64,000 nucleotides of DNA from Teratosphaeria epicoccoides (taxonomy: Eukaryota; Ascomycota; Dothideomycetes; Mycosphaerellales; Teratosphaeriaceae). Below are positions 22,008 to 32,218 of this stretch, one piece after another. The notes under the pieces are model-generated. The model saw nothing but the letters and a program-made list of their open reading frames with translations. It was not told the DNA's origin and ran no database searches. The number at the start of each line of letters is the position of its first letter. Positions within the stretch are counted from its first letter, which is position 1. The stretch spans positions 62,001 through 126,000 of the forward strand of contig JADDMT010000014.1 of NCBI GenBank assembly GCA_021401465.1. Reading direction: 5' to 3'. The position numbers and the translations under genes were made by a program.

Positions 22008-23841
22008 ATGGCTGACGCAGAGCCTGCACCAGCTCCAGCGCTGGCGCCTGCTGCTGAACCGCCCAAGGAGCCCGAGCCCGCCCCTGCAGTGGACGCACCC
22101 GTGGCGCCTATAGGCCCGGCACCTGAGGTGGAGCCTGCAGCCAAGACTGCGACGGAGCCAGAGAGAGAGAAGGCGCCCGAAGAGAAGGACGCAAACGCCG
22201 AGACACAGAAAGCTGAAGCAGTTGCTGCTCCGCCTGCTCCAATAGGTGGGACCCAGCGTTTGCACGCGATCCGACTCACATTGCACTGTACAAAGTGTCG
22301 CCGCTGACAGCCCATAGCAGACCCACCAAAGCCTGTGACGACGCCTGCCCTGCCCGTTGCGGAGCCAGATCCGTCAATCAAGCCGGTCGCCAGAAAGTTT
22401 ACAACTCCAGCTGGTCAGGAGTTGACAGTGCTTGTGGCTCCCGTTTCTCCGCCAAAGAAGGACGACGTGAAGCCTGCATCGACAGAATCGGCTGCCTCAA
22501 CAATGGACGACGGCAAGCCCGCACCCGATGATCCCACTACGATGAAGGATGTGACGCCGCCCAAGGCTCCTGACAGCAAAGTGCCAGAGCCTCCAACGCC
22601 AGCTGCACCGATAGTCGAAGAAACGAAGTCAGTGGAAACGAACCCTGTGAAGCCTGGTGTCATGGAGGAGAAGAAGTACATCCAACTCTATGCGGGTCTC
22701 GCCGACGCGTTACTGACGCAATGATAGGACCGTGAGCACACCGCCTCCAGCGCCTGTGCCCGAGCCTGCCCCGTCAACGTCAAGTGCGGTGACCACGACA
22801 GACAAGACCAGCGACCCAGCTGTCGGTGCGATTACGACAACGACCGAGAAGACGATGACGCCTTCAATCAAGGCAGCCACGATCCATGAGATCCCAGTCC
22901 GCGAGCCAACGACTGATATCAACCACGACGACCTGCGGAAAAGCAAGAGCGTCAACGAGCAGCTTGGTCTGCCGCATGCTCCAACGGCGAATGCACTGGA
23001 GAGACCCATCGGTCTCTGGGCTGAGCTCTGTGCCAAGTCCGAGACTACGCTGATCATCAGCGAGCACGTCCACTCGTGGTCTGGTGATGATTATGATGTT
23101 TCTGATGCTGCTAGTAACAAGGTATGCTGCTCAGTATTTTGATGCAAAAGATACGTCTGCTGATCTCCCGTGCCTCGCACAGCTTTTCCATATCGACGGC
23201 AAATTCTGGTCTCTATCGCAACGCAAGCACTTCAAAGATATGTCAGGCAAGGTCCTTTTCGAGATCCGCAAGCGACATCTTCGCTGGCCTCGGGTCTGGT
23301 ACATCCAGAAAGATGATAAGCGTCTCGCATGGGTGAAGGGCAGAATTGGCAGTAAATTGACACCCCTTCACACTACCCACGAGAATCTCAATGACTTGAT
23401 CTAACTCAAACGCCAGTTGGCCATCGTCACAGCCGCATCCACTTTACGAACACTGCGGGTGACGGAAAAAACGTCGAGCTCCATTTGCGCGGGCACTACT
23501 TCACTGGCCGAGGCGCGAGGCTCTACCTTGGACCAGACGTCCCCACGTCCCTTCGCGCTCTCTCATCTGCTTCCACATCTGCGCCCACGGACTCTAGCAC
23601 GCCGCTAGCACCTGCGGAAGCCCCACAAGATGTCATGATCGCCGAAATTGAGCCGCAAGATGTGCTGGGCTTCAAGGCCAGATTGGCAGGCAAAGACACA
23701 TACAAAATGACGGTGGCCAAGAACTTTGATCTTGCGTTGGCGTGCATAATATGCGTGGCGGTGGATGAGAGGAGGACGGACAACAGTCAGAGATCCCGGA
23801 ATCTGAACGGTGTGCTGCACGGTCGGTTTCCGAGCGGTTGA
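22008..23841 (+). CDS. LURP-one/tubby-C2-like protein with Pro/Ala-rich N-terminus
   Basis: Five exons: 22008..22245, 22321..22675, 22728..23121, 23183..23351 and 23417..23841. Introns are 51-75 nt and phases match, giving 526 aa. The first 270 residues are compositionally biased (Pro, Ala, Glu, Lys, Thr) and probably disordered. The rest contains a fold resembling the LURP-one-related/tubby-like barrel: LFHIDGKFWSLSQRKHF, GKVLFEIRKRHLRW, then FTNTAGDGKNVELHLRGHYF, LGFKARLAGKDTYKMTVA and a hydrophobic final helix (LALACIICVAVDE). Plant LOR and animal scramblase/tubby C2 barrels bind membranes or lipids, but no function is established for the fungal forms. The last 16 residues look poorly conserved, and the fourth intron's acceptor is the least certain. 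Confidence 0.65.
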
Positions 23842-24080
23842 GGCTTCTTGTTGGTGGATCTTGATCTCGGGTCGGGCTTTGATGGCGGGACTGGCATTTG
23901 GGTATGAGTTTAGTGATTACATGGACCCTGAGATGAGCTTGGCGTTTTGAGGGGGGAATGGCGTTCAGGTCGCAATGTACTCCTTCGATGGCTGTACCTA
24001 ATCATAGTCAGGTTCTGGGCTTGTACGCAGCTAGGACGCTGACGTTCTGCAGACTCCTATCACAGGTTTGCAGATGAGTT

Positions 24081-25127
24081 CTAGTCGAATTTGAAGACAT
24101 CATCGTCAGCATTGTTGTTGCTGTTGTTGTTCGAGTTGGTATCAGTGGTGAATTGATCGAAATCAAAATCCATGAAGTCAATGACTTGACCACCACCGTC
24201 ACCACCCGCCGCCGGCGCGTCCGCGTTGGTGAAGTCGTCGAAAATGTTCATACCACTGTCGGTGTTCATGCCGTTGTCTGGACCTGCGTTCGCGTAATCG
24301 TGTACGCCGCGAAGCAGTGCGCCATGGTCGACATCATTATTGCTGTTATCATTGTCGCCGAAGACATCGGTGAAGTCCATGCCTTCGGCGCCATTGGCGT
24401 CGAAATCAAAGTCGTTGTTTTCACCACTTGCTCCACCGGAGGCGGTGTCGGTGCCGTCGTTGAAGAGGGAGTCGAGGTCTGCGTTGGTGCTTGTTACGCC
24501 TGTGTCTGGTGGCTTCTGGTCGGCGTCTGCGTCGCCGACCGGTGGCTCTTTGGACGTTTCGACTTTGAGTTGTGGTTCTGCGGGTTTAGTGTCGTTGGCG
24601 TCTTTGGCGGCGGTGGGCTTTTCGTCGCTGGTGATGGGTCCGGGGTCGGTATCCTGCGCGGTGGCGGCATCGAAGAGCTTGTGGGTAGGCAATGGCAAGC
24701 TATGAGCCGCGGCGAAGGGTGCTGGTTCGGGGATCGCGGTGTCTGTTTCCGATGTCGTAGGGCCTTGAGGGTCGAGCTCGTCGGGCTTCGGGTCCTGAGT
24801 CACATCTTCCGATACTGGTGGCCCGCTGTCATGGGGAAGTATATGCATAGCTGGAGGGTTTTGCGTCGGTCCCAGCTTCTCACGGCATATTGCAAGGTGT
24901 CGTCTCAGAGTCCACTGTGCCAATTGGATTTCGTCGTCGATTTCATCAAGAGATTCGTGATAGCGTTCCATGCGACCGGGCAGCTCTGCTCTGAGCTTTG
25001 AAGCCTGGGCTGCGGCTGCCGCGGAGCCGTTGCATCTGGCTGAGTTCAACAACCTGGCCATGTGTACCAGTACGGCGTCGAGCTCTGCCTGCGCCTTGTC
25101 CAGCTGTTCGACATGTTTCAGAGACAT
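24081..25127 (-). CDS. Hypothetical protein, helical N-terminus and Asp/Asn-rich acidic tail
   Basis: Single exon; the ATG at 25127 gives 348 aa (the frame is open 11 codons further upstream, without an ATG). Residues 1-85 are helical with coiled-coil character (HVEQLDKAQAELDAVLVHM, SLDEIDDEIQLAQWTLRRHL). Residues 90-240 are Pro/Thr/Asp-rich. The C-terminal 120 residues are extremely acidic, with aromatic residues set among Asp and Asn (FDFDANGAEGMDFTDVF, VIDFMDFDFDQF). Acidic-aromatic stretches of this sort are typical of transcriptional activation domains, and the layout recalls fungal Mediator or coactivator subunits. I cannot assign a family. It is transcribed away from the PUB1-like gene. 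Confidence 0.7.
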   Translation of the reverse strand: MSLKHVEQLDKAQAELDAVLVHMARLLNSARCNGSAAAAAQASKLRAELPGRMERYHESLDEIDDEIQLAQWTLRRHLAICREKLGPTQNPPAMHILPHDSGPPVSEDVTQDPKPDELDPQGPTTSETDTAIPEPAPFAAAHSLPLPTHKLFDAATAQDTDPGPITSDEKPTAAKDANDTKPAEPQLKVETSKEPPVGDADADQKPPDTGVTSTNADLDSLFNDGTDTASGGASGENNDFDFDANGAEGMDFTDVFGDNDNSNNDVDHGALLRGVHDYANAGPDNGMNTDSGMNIFDDFTNADAPAAGGDGGGQVIDFMDFDFDQFTTDTNSNNNSNNNADDDVFKFD

Positions 25128-25909
25128 GGCCTTGGGCGTTTTGCTACACGCGCTGCTCAAAAGCTGACGTGCCTACATGTGACGGTGGAATATGGTCGAA
25201 TGTGGCTCTCGGCCGACCACGTGAGTCTGTCTGACCCATGCGCATGCACGTGTTCGCCGAGATGATGACCAACGTGGCCGCTGATGAGATTGTCTGGTCA
25301 CGGTGCTCGTGGGTGGATGTGTCGGCGCTCATGACTAAGGAAGGACCAAGGGACCATGGTTCGATGCGGGCCGCTGTATGTGCCGCGAACCTTCTTCTGC
25401 AATATGGACCCTTTCCCAATTAATGTATCAACAAGCAGCCAGCAAGCCCACTCCTTGTATGCCATTCTTCCTCTCCCACCAGACATCAGCTCGACAGTCC
25501 ACTCGACCCGAGGCTCGTCCTCGTTTCTCCTCTCTTGTTCTTGTCTCCTTTGTGTGTGCATTCGGCGCTTTTCCTACTCGAGTGTTGCTGGCATTTACAA
25601 CAAGCTGTTTGCGGACTTGCGACGAATACATACTCACGCCCGCGGATTGCCATCCTCAAACTCCTCTTGCTTGCTCAACTGCTTGACTCGACCAACACTC
25701 GGCGCGGCGCTTGGCGATACTGCTACTGCTGCAACTGCACCTGCTCCTGCTCAGGCTAAGGGTTAACGGCTGTATCTTTTTTGTCAGTCTCCTTCATCAC
25801 CATTTCCAGCGCGTAGGCGCCTAATCCCTCACAGCTTCAGCGGGCGCCTTTTCTCGGCTCTTTTCCAATAGAACTCCCACTTGTTTCCTTCGCGCTTCAA
25901 TCATCCATC
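25128..25909. promoter_or_regulatory. Divergent promoter and pyrimidine-rich leader of the PUB1-like gene
   Basis: 780 bp between divergent genes. From about 25480 to 25905 the plus strand is strongly CT-rich (many TCCTC, TTCC and CTCC runs), typical of a long fungal 5' leader. No coding gene seen. Confidence 0.45.
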
Positions 25910-27546
25910 ATGGCCGACACCACGACTTCCGCGCCCACCTCCCTTCCTGCGATGCCCACCACCGGCATGCCGCAGAACGGCCCTCAGCCGCAAATGGGAC
26001 CGCCAGCAGTGCCTCCTCTGAACATCAATACCTCCATGGCTGGAAACAGTCTTATGTCGCCGACCAGCGCAGTCCGTCGCGCTGCCCCAGAACCTAACAA
26101 AAGAGCGCTGTACGTGGGAGGATTGGATCCAAGGGTCACAGAGGACGTGTTGAAGCAAATCTTCGAAACCACGGGACATGTGCAGAGTGTGAAGATTATT
26201 CCAGACAAGAATGTGAGTCAGCCTGCGGCAGGCAAGTGCTTGCGCAACGCTGCGCTAGGCATAGGACGATGGCATTTGTTTGCTATGCGCCGCCAAATTG
26301 CGCAAACGATTTAGCAGAAAGGAGCTGACAAACTCACAGTTCCAGTCAAAAGGATACAACTACGGCTTCGTGGAGTATGACGACCCACAGAGCGCCGAGC
26401 GAGCCATGCAGACCCTCAACGGCAGACGAGTACACCAGCAAGAGATCAGGGTCAACTGGGCCTACCAATCGAACAACAGCGCCAAGGAGGATACCTCAAA
26501 CCACTTCCACATTTTCGTTGGCGATCTCTCGAATGAAGTCAACGATGAAGTCCTTCTGCAGGCCTTCTCCGCCTTCGGCAGTGTGTCCGAGGCGCGCGTC
26601 ATGTGGGACATGAAGACGGGCAGGTCCCGCGGGTATGGCTTTGTGGCTTTTCGTGATCGTGCAGAAGCAGAGAAGGCGTTGAGTTCAATGGACGGCGAAT
26701 GGCTCGGCTCGCGCGCCATTCGATGCAATTGGGCCAACCAAAAAGGACAGCCATCCTTCTCGCAGCAGCAGGCGATGGCTCAGATGGGCCTAACACCAAC
26801 TACGCCGTATGGTCATCACTCCTTTCCAACCCAAGGTGCACAGTCCTATGACATGGTAGTGTCGCAGACGCCGCAATGGCAGACGACTTGCTACGTTGGC
26901 AACCTTACTCCTTACACGACACAGAATGACTTGGTTCCGTTGTTCCAGAACTTTGGTTATGTCACCGAGACACGCTTTCAGTCTGACCGTGGGTTCGCGT
27001 TCATTAAAATGGACACGCACGAGAACGCGGCCAACGCTATCTGCAATCTGAATGGTTACAATGTGAATGGCCGACCGCTTAAGTGCAGCTGGGGCAAAGA
27101 CAGGCCGCCGACTGGTAAGCTGTGACTGACAGAAGACAGCATCCACCCCGCTAACAGTGGCTCACAGGTCAATTTGATGCCGGTGCAGCTGGATTCTCCC
27201 CTGCTCAGCCTCAATCGGCTTTTCCTCAAGCCCAGGCCTTCTTCCCACAGTATGGCCAGCCAAATCCAATGTCACCGCAAGGTCAGCTCAGAAATAGATC
27301 GTCCAGGTGAGCCCAGCTAATCTCTTCGTAGCCGCTAACCCGGGAGGCCAATTTGGCCATCAACCATCACCTGGTAGCTGGCCGTCTCAAGCCATGACGC
27401 CGCAGAGTGCCATCCAGCCTACACCTGGCCAGTGGCCACCACAAATGGCTCCTCAGACCGCCGGCGGCTACCAATCTCCAGCACAGTACGGTCTACCACA
27501 GCAGCCTCAGGCGCCTTTCGGACGCGGGTACGGATACCAAGGCTAG
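25910..27546 (+). CDS. PUB1: Pub1/TIA-1-like RNA-binding protein with three RRMs
   Basis: Four exons: 25910..26212, 26340..27114, 27168..27281 and 27332..27546 (introns 127, 53 and 50 nt), giving 468 aa. Three RNA-recognition motifs are visible through their RNP2/RNP1 pairs: LYVGGL with YNYGFVEY, IFVGDL with RGYGFVAF, and CYVGNL with RGFAFIKM. The N-terminus is Pro/Gln/Met-rich, and the C-terminus is a Gln/Pro/Gly-rich prion-like tail (QPTPGQWPPQM, QQPQAPFGRGYGYQG). The RRM order and tail match yeast Pub1 and animal TIA-1, which bind U-rich RNA, stabilise mRNAs and enter stress granules. The first intron interrupts RRM1 between its two RNP motifs, a common position in this family. Confidence 0.9.
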
Positions 27547-28184
27547 CAGCATAATATCCCGTATCGTGCGAAGCGCAAGAGGGACGACGGGTCCGACAGC
27601 TTCAATAGCAGAGTTAAGTGGAGGCCAAAGCACTGGGAGGGACCGTTGAATGTCACATGGTGTGATTAGTTCAGAGGCGGGGGCTGTCCAACAGTAGAGT
27701 CTTTGGCGGCGTGTCCCAATGAAGAAGGCGCAGATGATAAATTGCAAACGCTTGAGAGAGATTTGGTGACGTGATGCGGAGGTGCGTTGGGCTGTACATG
27801 TACAGATTCACTCTCACGATACGAGCCGTCCACGGTCTCGAGAGAGATCCGTGACTGTGCATGGGCTCCCCTCTTAAAACCCTGATGCTAGCCACGGCAA
27901 AATCTCGGGTGCCCGGGAGATGCGAACCGAGCCTTGCTTCGCTGTCTCAGGCCGAAGTGGCTAGCTTCGCTTTGCAGCCTTTGCTCGCTTGTTGGAGAAC
28001 GTTTGGCTCCAGCGACATCTCTCAGCATTCGACTTGTACATACAATGAACAACTGAACCTCACAGTTGGAACACGATCACCTGCCTTCCAGCTCCTGGCC
28101 GAACGGGAAAGCGCATGCGAGAAGGTGGTGGGCGTCAGCGCATAAGGAGTGGACCCTTCGTACCTAGCATGCCTGTCACAGAGC
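27547..28184. other. Intergenic region
   Basis: About 640 bp between two genes in the same direction: 3' flank of the PUB1-like gene and promoter of the Hos4-like gene. No gene seen. Confidence 0.45.
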
Positions 28185-31100
28185 ATGAATACTGCGACGA
28201 CCGGCGAACCAGAGCCACGACCTGCGTCTCGGGAAATTGGCGCACCAAACAATGCAAGCGCCGAGACGACTGTCAATGCCCACACAAGCCCAAGCAATGC
28301 GATCGAGGCTGCGTCCGCCGCCACCGAGCCTGAAACAGCGGAGAACCAAAGTGCCCCGCCTGCACCGCAGCACGATGCGCATGCGCAAGATGGACCCGAA
28401 TTGTCCACAGAGGATATGTCTGCTTCAGCTGCAGACCACGCTGGTAACGACGATGCGCAATCAGAGGCGGAGACGCTTATTAGCACGCCAGTGAAGAAGC
28501 GCGAGGCAGAAAAGCAGCAGCAGCAGCAGCAACAACATCAACAACAACAGCAGCAGCAGCATCAGATGGCCGTCAAGATTGAGAAGCCAGCGCGCAGTCG
28601 CATAGGAGGCCTTCCAGTCCCAGGCGAAGACGATGACGAGAGTGAATCGATCGCGACGCCCGTACAGAGCACCGAAGTTAACGAAACAAGACACACTCAC
28701 ACGAAAGATGGGGACGTAGACGTGGACATGGATAATGATAAGGAGAGCAGCGAGCCTTTGAGCTCACCACATCCCTCTGATGACTCTATTCAACAGAGCA
28801 GATCGTCATCCAGGACACGCGGAGAGTCAGAGCGGCCACAACAACCGCGCGATGGCGCCCATTCGCCTAATCCGCGGAAGCGCAAGCATCGCGCGTCTTC
28901 TGTTGGCCTCCCAAACAAGAGACGATCCGTGGATCCTCCAAAGCGCAAATTGCGTGGTATGTACTCGGAAGATCTGGAAAGCGTGCAGGAAAGATCTCTC
29001 TCGCCGAAGCTCAGGAACCACAGGCGGGCAGTCTCGACGCAATCTGCTCTTGGCAACGTTGAAAATACCGCAGACAGCAGCGGTCGAAAGCGCAAAGGCG
29101 TGGCTCAGTTTCAGGTTCGCGACCCAAGGCCAGCAAAAGCAGGCTGGGAGGAATCAGACGCGTCTTCAGAGACGACATCGCATGGGCAGGCGGCAGAGAC
29201 TCGCCGTGCGCAACGTGGTGTTGGGCGCAGTACTTCTACCCCGGGGCGCCAAGGCGGCCGTGAGCAGAAGCGACATATCAACAAATACGGTTTCACCAAA
29301 TTGGCAGAAGCTTGCGAGAGTGATGATCTCGAGCAGGTCAAGGAATGGCGTGAAAGGGACCCGGATCAATTGGAGCTCGCCGAGTTCGCCGGAAACAAGC
29401 CCCTACAAATCGCTGCGCTCAAGGGGAATGCTGAGATTGTGGCTTATCTGATTGACCAGGGTTGTCAGATCGATTGTGCCAATGTGGACAAGGATACGCC
29501 ACTTATTGATGCTTCTGAAAATGGGCATTTAGAGATTGTAAAGATGCTTTTGGGTGCTGGAGTTGATCCTCTACGGCAGAATCTGAAGGGACAGCAGGCG
29601 CTCGACGTAGTTACTGACGAGACGGATGATGGCGATGAAATCAGGGCCGAGCTGCGCAAGGCTATTGAGAGTTGGAACAGCAGCGACGCTAAGCTCCGCC
29701 GAGAGGAGGAAGAAGAACAGCGACACCGTGCGGGACCGTCTAAGAGTTTGCAGTTCATGGCCAGAACGTACGAAAACTTGCAAGCGCTTGTCCAGGTTAA
29801 TGACCGAAACGGAGTGCGCGAGTTTCTGGATGCACGGGTTCCTGTTGATAATCAGATCATTGCGGCTGCTGCGAAGACTGGGGATCAGTATCTTGTCAAC
29901 ATGCTGCTTGCAGAGATGAGTCCTAAGAAGGCGATGCAGAAAACAGACAAGCCCATACTTGCAGTCATTGGGACGAGTCATTTCGAAATGCTCAAGATGC
30001 TAACAAGTTTAGACAACTTCAATCCACTGCACACCACTCGATCAGGCAAGACTTGGATCGAGGTTGCGGAAGAAAGAAATGGACCCAACAGACGTCAGGA
30101 AATGGAGCTGTTGCAGCAACTTTATGATGAGCGGAGCAGACAGCTGGGCAGACGGAGCTCAAGCCCAGTCACTAAGCGTGAACATGGAAAGCGACGGCTC
30201 GTTAACGATCTATCAGATGACGATAGCGACGAAGACCAACAACCTCCTCCAAAACGCAAGAATGGTCGCCGTCTTATGTCCAGGCGGGATATGCGCGCAG
30301 CCAGTGGCAAGGCCCTCTCGGAGTCGGAGTCAGAGAACGACGATGATCACCAATCATCATCGGATGATGCGCCCGGCGAGCTCGATAACGAAGCTGTGAA
30401 AACCATGAAGGCACCGCTGAGCACACGTCAGAAAGGCAATGCGGGCCGCGCACGCACCAACAGCTTCCCAATTCCGCCGCAAGAATCAAGCTCGCCCAAA
30501 GCTCGATCGCGACCATCTTCGAGTTTGCGCAAGACGGATCAAGTTTTGCCGACACTGGAAGAGAAAGCAGACGGGGACGAAGGCGGTGATGTGGAAGGGC
30601 AGCGGCAAATAGAAGCCCAATTTGTAGTCCAGGAAGCCCAGCGACTGGAGCAGGAGCGGCAAGAAGCTGAAATAGCGGAAGCTGAAGCCCGCCATGTTGA
30701 GGGAGCAGCCAAGCGCGAAGCCGAGGAAGCGCGGCGCAGGGTCGAAGAGATGCGTCGTCAAGAAGAGGAGAACCGCCGAATAGAAGAGGAGGAGCAGGCC
30801 CGACGGATCGAGGACGCTCGGCGCGCTGAAGCTGCCGAGAGAGCCGAGGCCGAGCGTAAGCAGCAGGAGCTTGAAATGGAGAATGCTAGAAGCAGCGCCC
30901 GTGAAGAGATTATTGCTGCGCTTCCTTGGGCCATCCGACAGGTGGTGGATCCTACAGCCGAAGCGACCGACCAACTCGGTCGCGCGTTCTACATCGCGCA
31001 CTTCACGCCACTCATTGTCGTGCGCGAAGATTACGAAGGGTCTTGGGTCCTCAATGTGCAAGCGGCGCCGCTTCTAGGTAAGCGCGGCCTCGAGCTTCTG

Positions 31101-31598
31101 CTTCCGCGCAGCAACTATCTGGAGTTCGAAGCCACTTACTCTCGCAACTGGCCTACCACACGCGACTTTTCCGAGCGCGAGCTCTGCCGGATAGCGCAGG
31201 TCTATGATATACTCACCATTCGCGAGACATCAGAAAATGAAGCCGACGGTCCATTGACCGATCCATATGACTTCTACGTCGAGCTTGCCAGGACAGCCGC
31301 ACGCCTCAATGCCGTGAAAGCTGCAAAGAAGAAGCTGAGCAGTGGCATTGTGCCACTGTTCTGCGTACGCCTGGAGGACGTGATGACGCACATACATCCC
31401 GTCATCTCAGACTTTGCGATCGAGGTTCGAGGTGTCCCCGGCCGCGCGAAGACTGGTGCGAATGGCGTAATGGCCAGAGCGGACAGCTTCTTTGGGTCTA
31501 CAAAACTGGTGCGCACGCACGAGGCTGGTAAACTGGAGCACGAGGACGCGTGCCAGCTTGGTGGGCGGACGGAGACGATGGTTGTACACCAGAAATGA
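28185..31598 (+). CDS. Hos4-like ankyrin protein (putative Set3 histone deacetylase complex subunit)
   Basis: Intronless, 1137 aa from the ATG at 28185 (12 more codons upstream are open without an ATG). Layout: an acidic/basic disordered N-terminus with a Gln tract near residues 109-127; nuclear-localisation-like clusters (NPRKRKHR, NKRRSVDPPKRK); ankyrin repeats at about 362-480, where DTPLIDASENGHLEIVKMLL closely follows yeast Hos4; a disordered acidic middle; a long Glu/Arg coiled coil at about 805-907; and a folded C-terminal domain (ALPWAIRQVVDPTAE to IEVRGVPGRA). Hos4 is the ankyrin subunit of Set3C, a histone deacetylase repressor complex. The ankyrin match is what I see; the complex membership is inferred. 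It is longer than many fungal regulators but has no lesion. Confidence 0.72.
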   Translation: MNTATTGEPEPRPASREIGAPNNASAETTVNAHTSPSNAIEAASAATEPETAENQSAPPAPQHDAHAQDGPELSTEDMSASAADHAGNDDAQSEAETLISTPVKKREAEKQQQQQQQHQQQQQQQHQMAVKIEKPARSRIGGLPVPGEDDDESESIATPVQSTEVNETRHTHTKDGDVDVDMDNDKESSEPLSSPHPSDDSIQQSRSSSRTRGESERPQQPRDGAHSPNPRKRKHRASSVGLPNKRRSVDPPKRKLRGMYSEDLESVQERSLSPKLRNHRRAVSTQSALGNVENTADSSGRKRKGVAQFQVRDPRPAKAGWEESDASSETTSHGQAAETRRAQRGVGRSTSTPGRQGGREQKRHINKYGFTKLAEACESDDLEQVKEWRERDPDQLELAEFAGNKPLQIAALKGNAEIVAYLIDQGCQIDCANVDKDTPLIDASENGHLEIVKMLLGAGVDPLRQNLKGQQALDVVTDETDDGDEIRAELRKAIESWNSSDAKLRREEEEEQRHRAGPSKSLQFMARTYENLQALVQVNDRNGVREFLDARVPVDNQIIAAAAKTGDQYLVNMLLAEMSPKKAMQKTDKPILAVIGTSHFEMLKMLTSLDNFNPLHTTRSGKTWIEVAEERNGPNRRQEMELLQQLYDERSRQLGRRSSSPVTKREHGKRRLVNDLSDDDSDEDQQPPPKRKNGRRLMSRRDMRAASGKALSESESENDDDHQSSSDDAPGELDNEAVKTMKAPLSTRQKGNAGRARTNSFPIPPQESSSPKARSRPSSSLRKTDQVLPTLEEKADGDEGGDVEGQRQIEAQFVVQEAQRLEQERQEAEIAEAEARHVEGAAKREAEEARRRVEEMRRQEEENRRIEEEEQARRIEDARRAEAAERAEAERKQQELEMENARSSAREEIIAALPWAIRQVVDPTAEATDQLGRAFYIAHFTPLIVVREDYEGSWVLNVQAAPLLGKRGLELLLPRSNYLEFEATYSRNWPTTRDFSERELCRIAQVYDILTIRETSENEADGPLTDPYDFYVELARTAARLNAVKAAKKKLSSGIVPLFCVRLEDVMTHIHPVISDFAIEVRGVPGRAKTGANGVMARADSFFGSTKLVRTHEAGKLEHEDACQLGGRTETMVVHQK
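28511..28566 (+). repeat. CAG/CAA tract coding polyglutamine
   Basis: About 18 codons of CAG and CAA, broken by two CAT (His) codons, in the Hos4-like gene. The mixed CAG/CAA use suggests selection for the glutamines rather than a pure slippage repeat. Confidence 0.85.
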
Positions 31599-32218
31599 CA
31601 CGGTGGGAAAGGAGGCCGTTGAGAGCATCTGAGGAAGAGGAGGCACACATGCGATGATCTGCCAACCGAAGGTGATATGTCAGAGGAGGGGATGTAGATC
31701 GACCGAGGCGGCTCGTATAAAACATGAATTGATACGAATGGTTATGACATCGCAAGATGGGCATCGTGGACTTGCGTGCACTGCCGTGAGACCAGATTGC
31801 GATGCAGCCAATGACCACAGGCTCCAGTGAAGCGTAAAGGTATCGACTGCAATTGCGCCACACCCGATCTTTGTTCAAGGCTTGATCGATGGCCGGACAA
31901 AGGGCGGTCGCGGTCATCGGCTCTGTTTCCTCGTACGCCACGTCATCCAGTCTTTATCTGAGAAAACAATGCTACAATGGGAGAAAGACTCAAATTAGCA
32001 GTCAGAGATGGACTTCAAATACATTGTGGCCCGGTTCCGTCGGGCCTCTCCTGCTTGATGTCGCTAACACGGACTGCACGACAACATCGGTGCCAATACC
32101 CCTCCTCATTTCTTCGGTATCTGCTGGTCAGACCCATTCTCCTTCTTTCATTGACCTTGGACACGCTTGCAGAGTCTGCGACTCTATTCTCCTTCGCTTC
32201 GTAGATCGATTTACCAGA
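31599..32218. other. Intergenic region and probable leader of the zinc-knuckle gene
   Basis: 620 bp. The frame of the zinc-knuckle gene is open back to 31889, but that extension (330 nt) has no domain and looks like untranslated leader; its last 100 nt are pyrimidine-rich. Confidence 0.45.

Noticed and set aside
24153..25001. 282-codon plus-strand frame rich in Val/Gly
   Set aside because: Antisense shadow of the acidic protein gene.
31889..32218. In-frame 110-residue N-terminal extension of the zinc-knuckle protein
   Set aside because: No domain, Cys/Ser-rich leader-like translation; the ATG at 32219 gives a basic start directly before the first knuckle.
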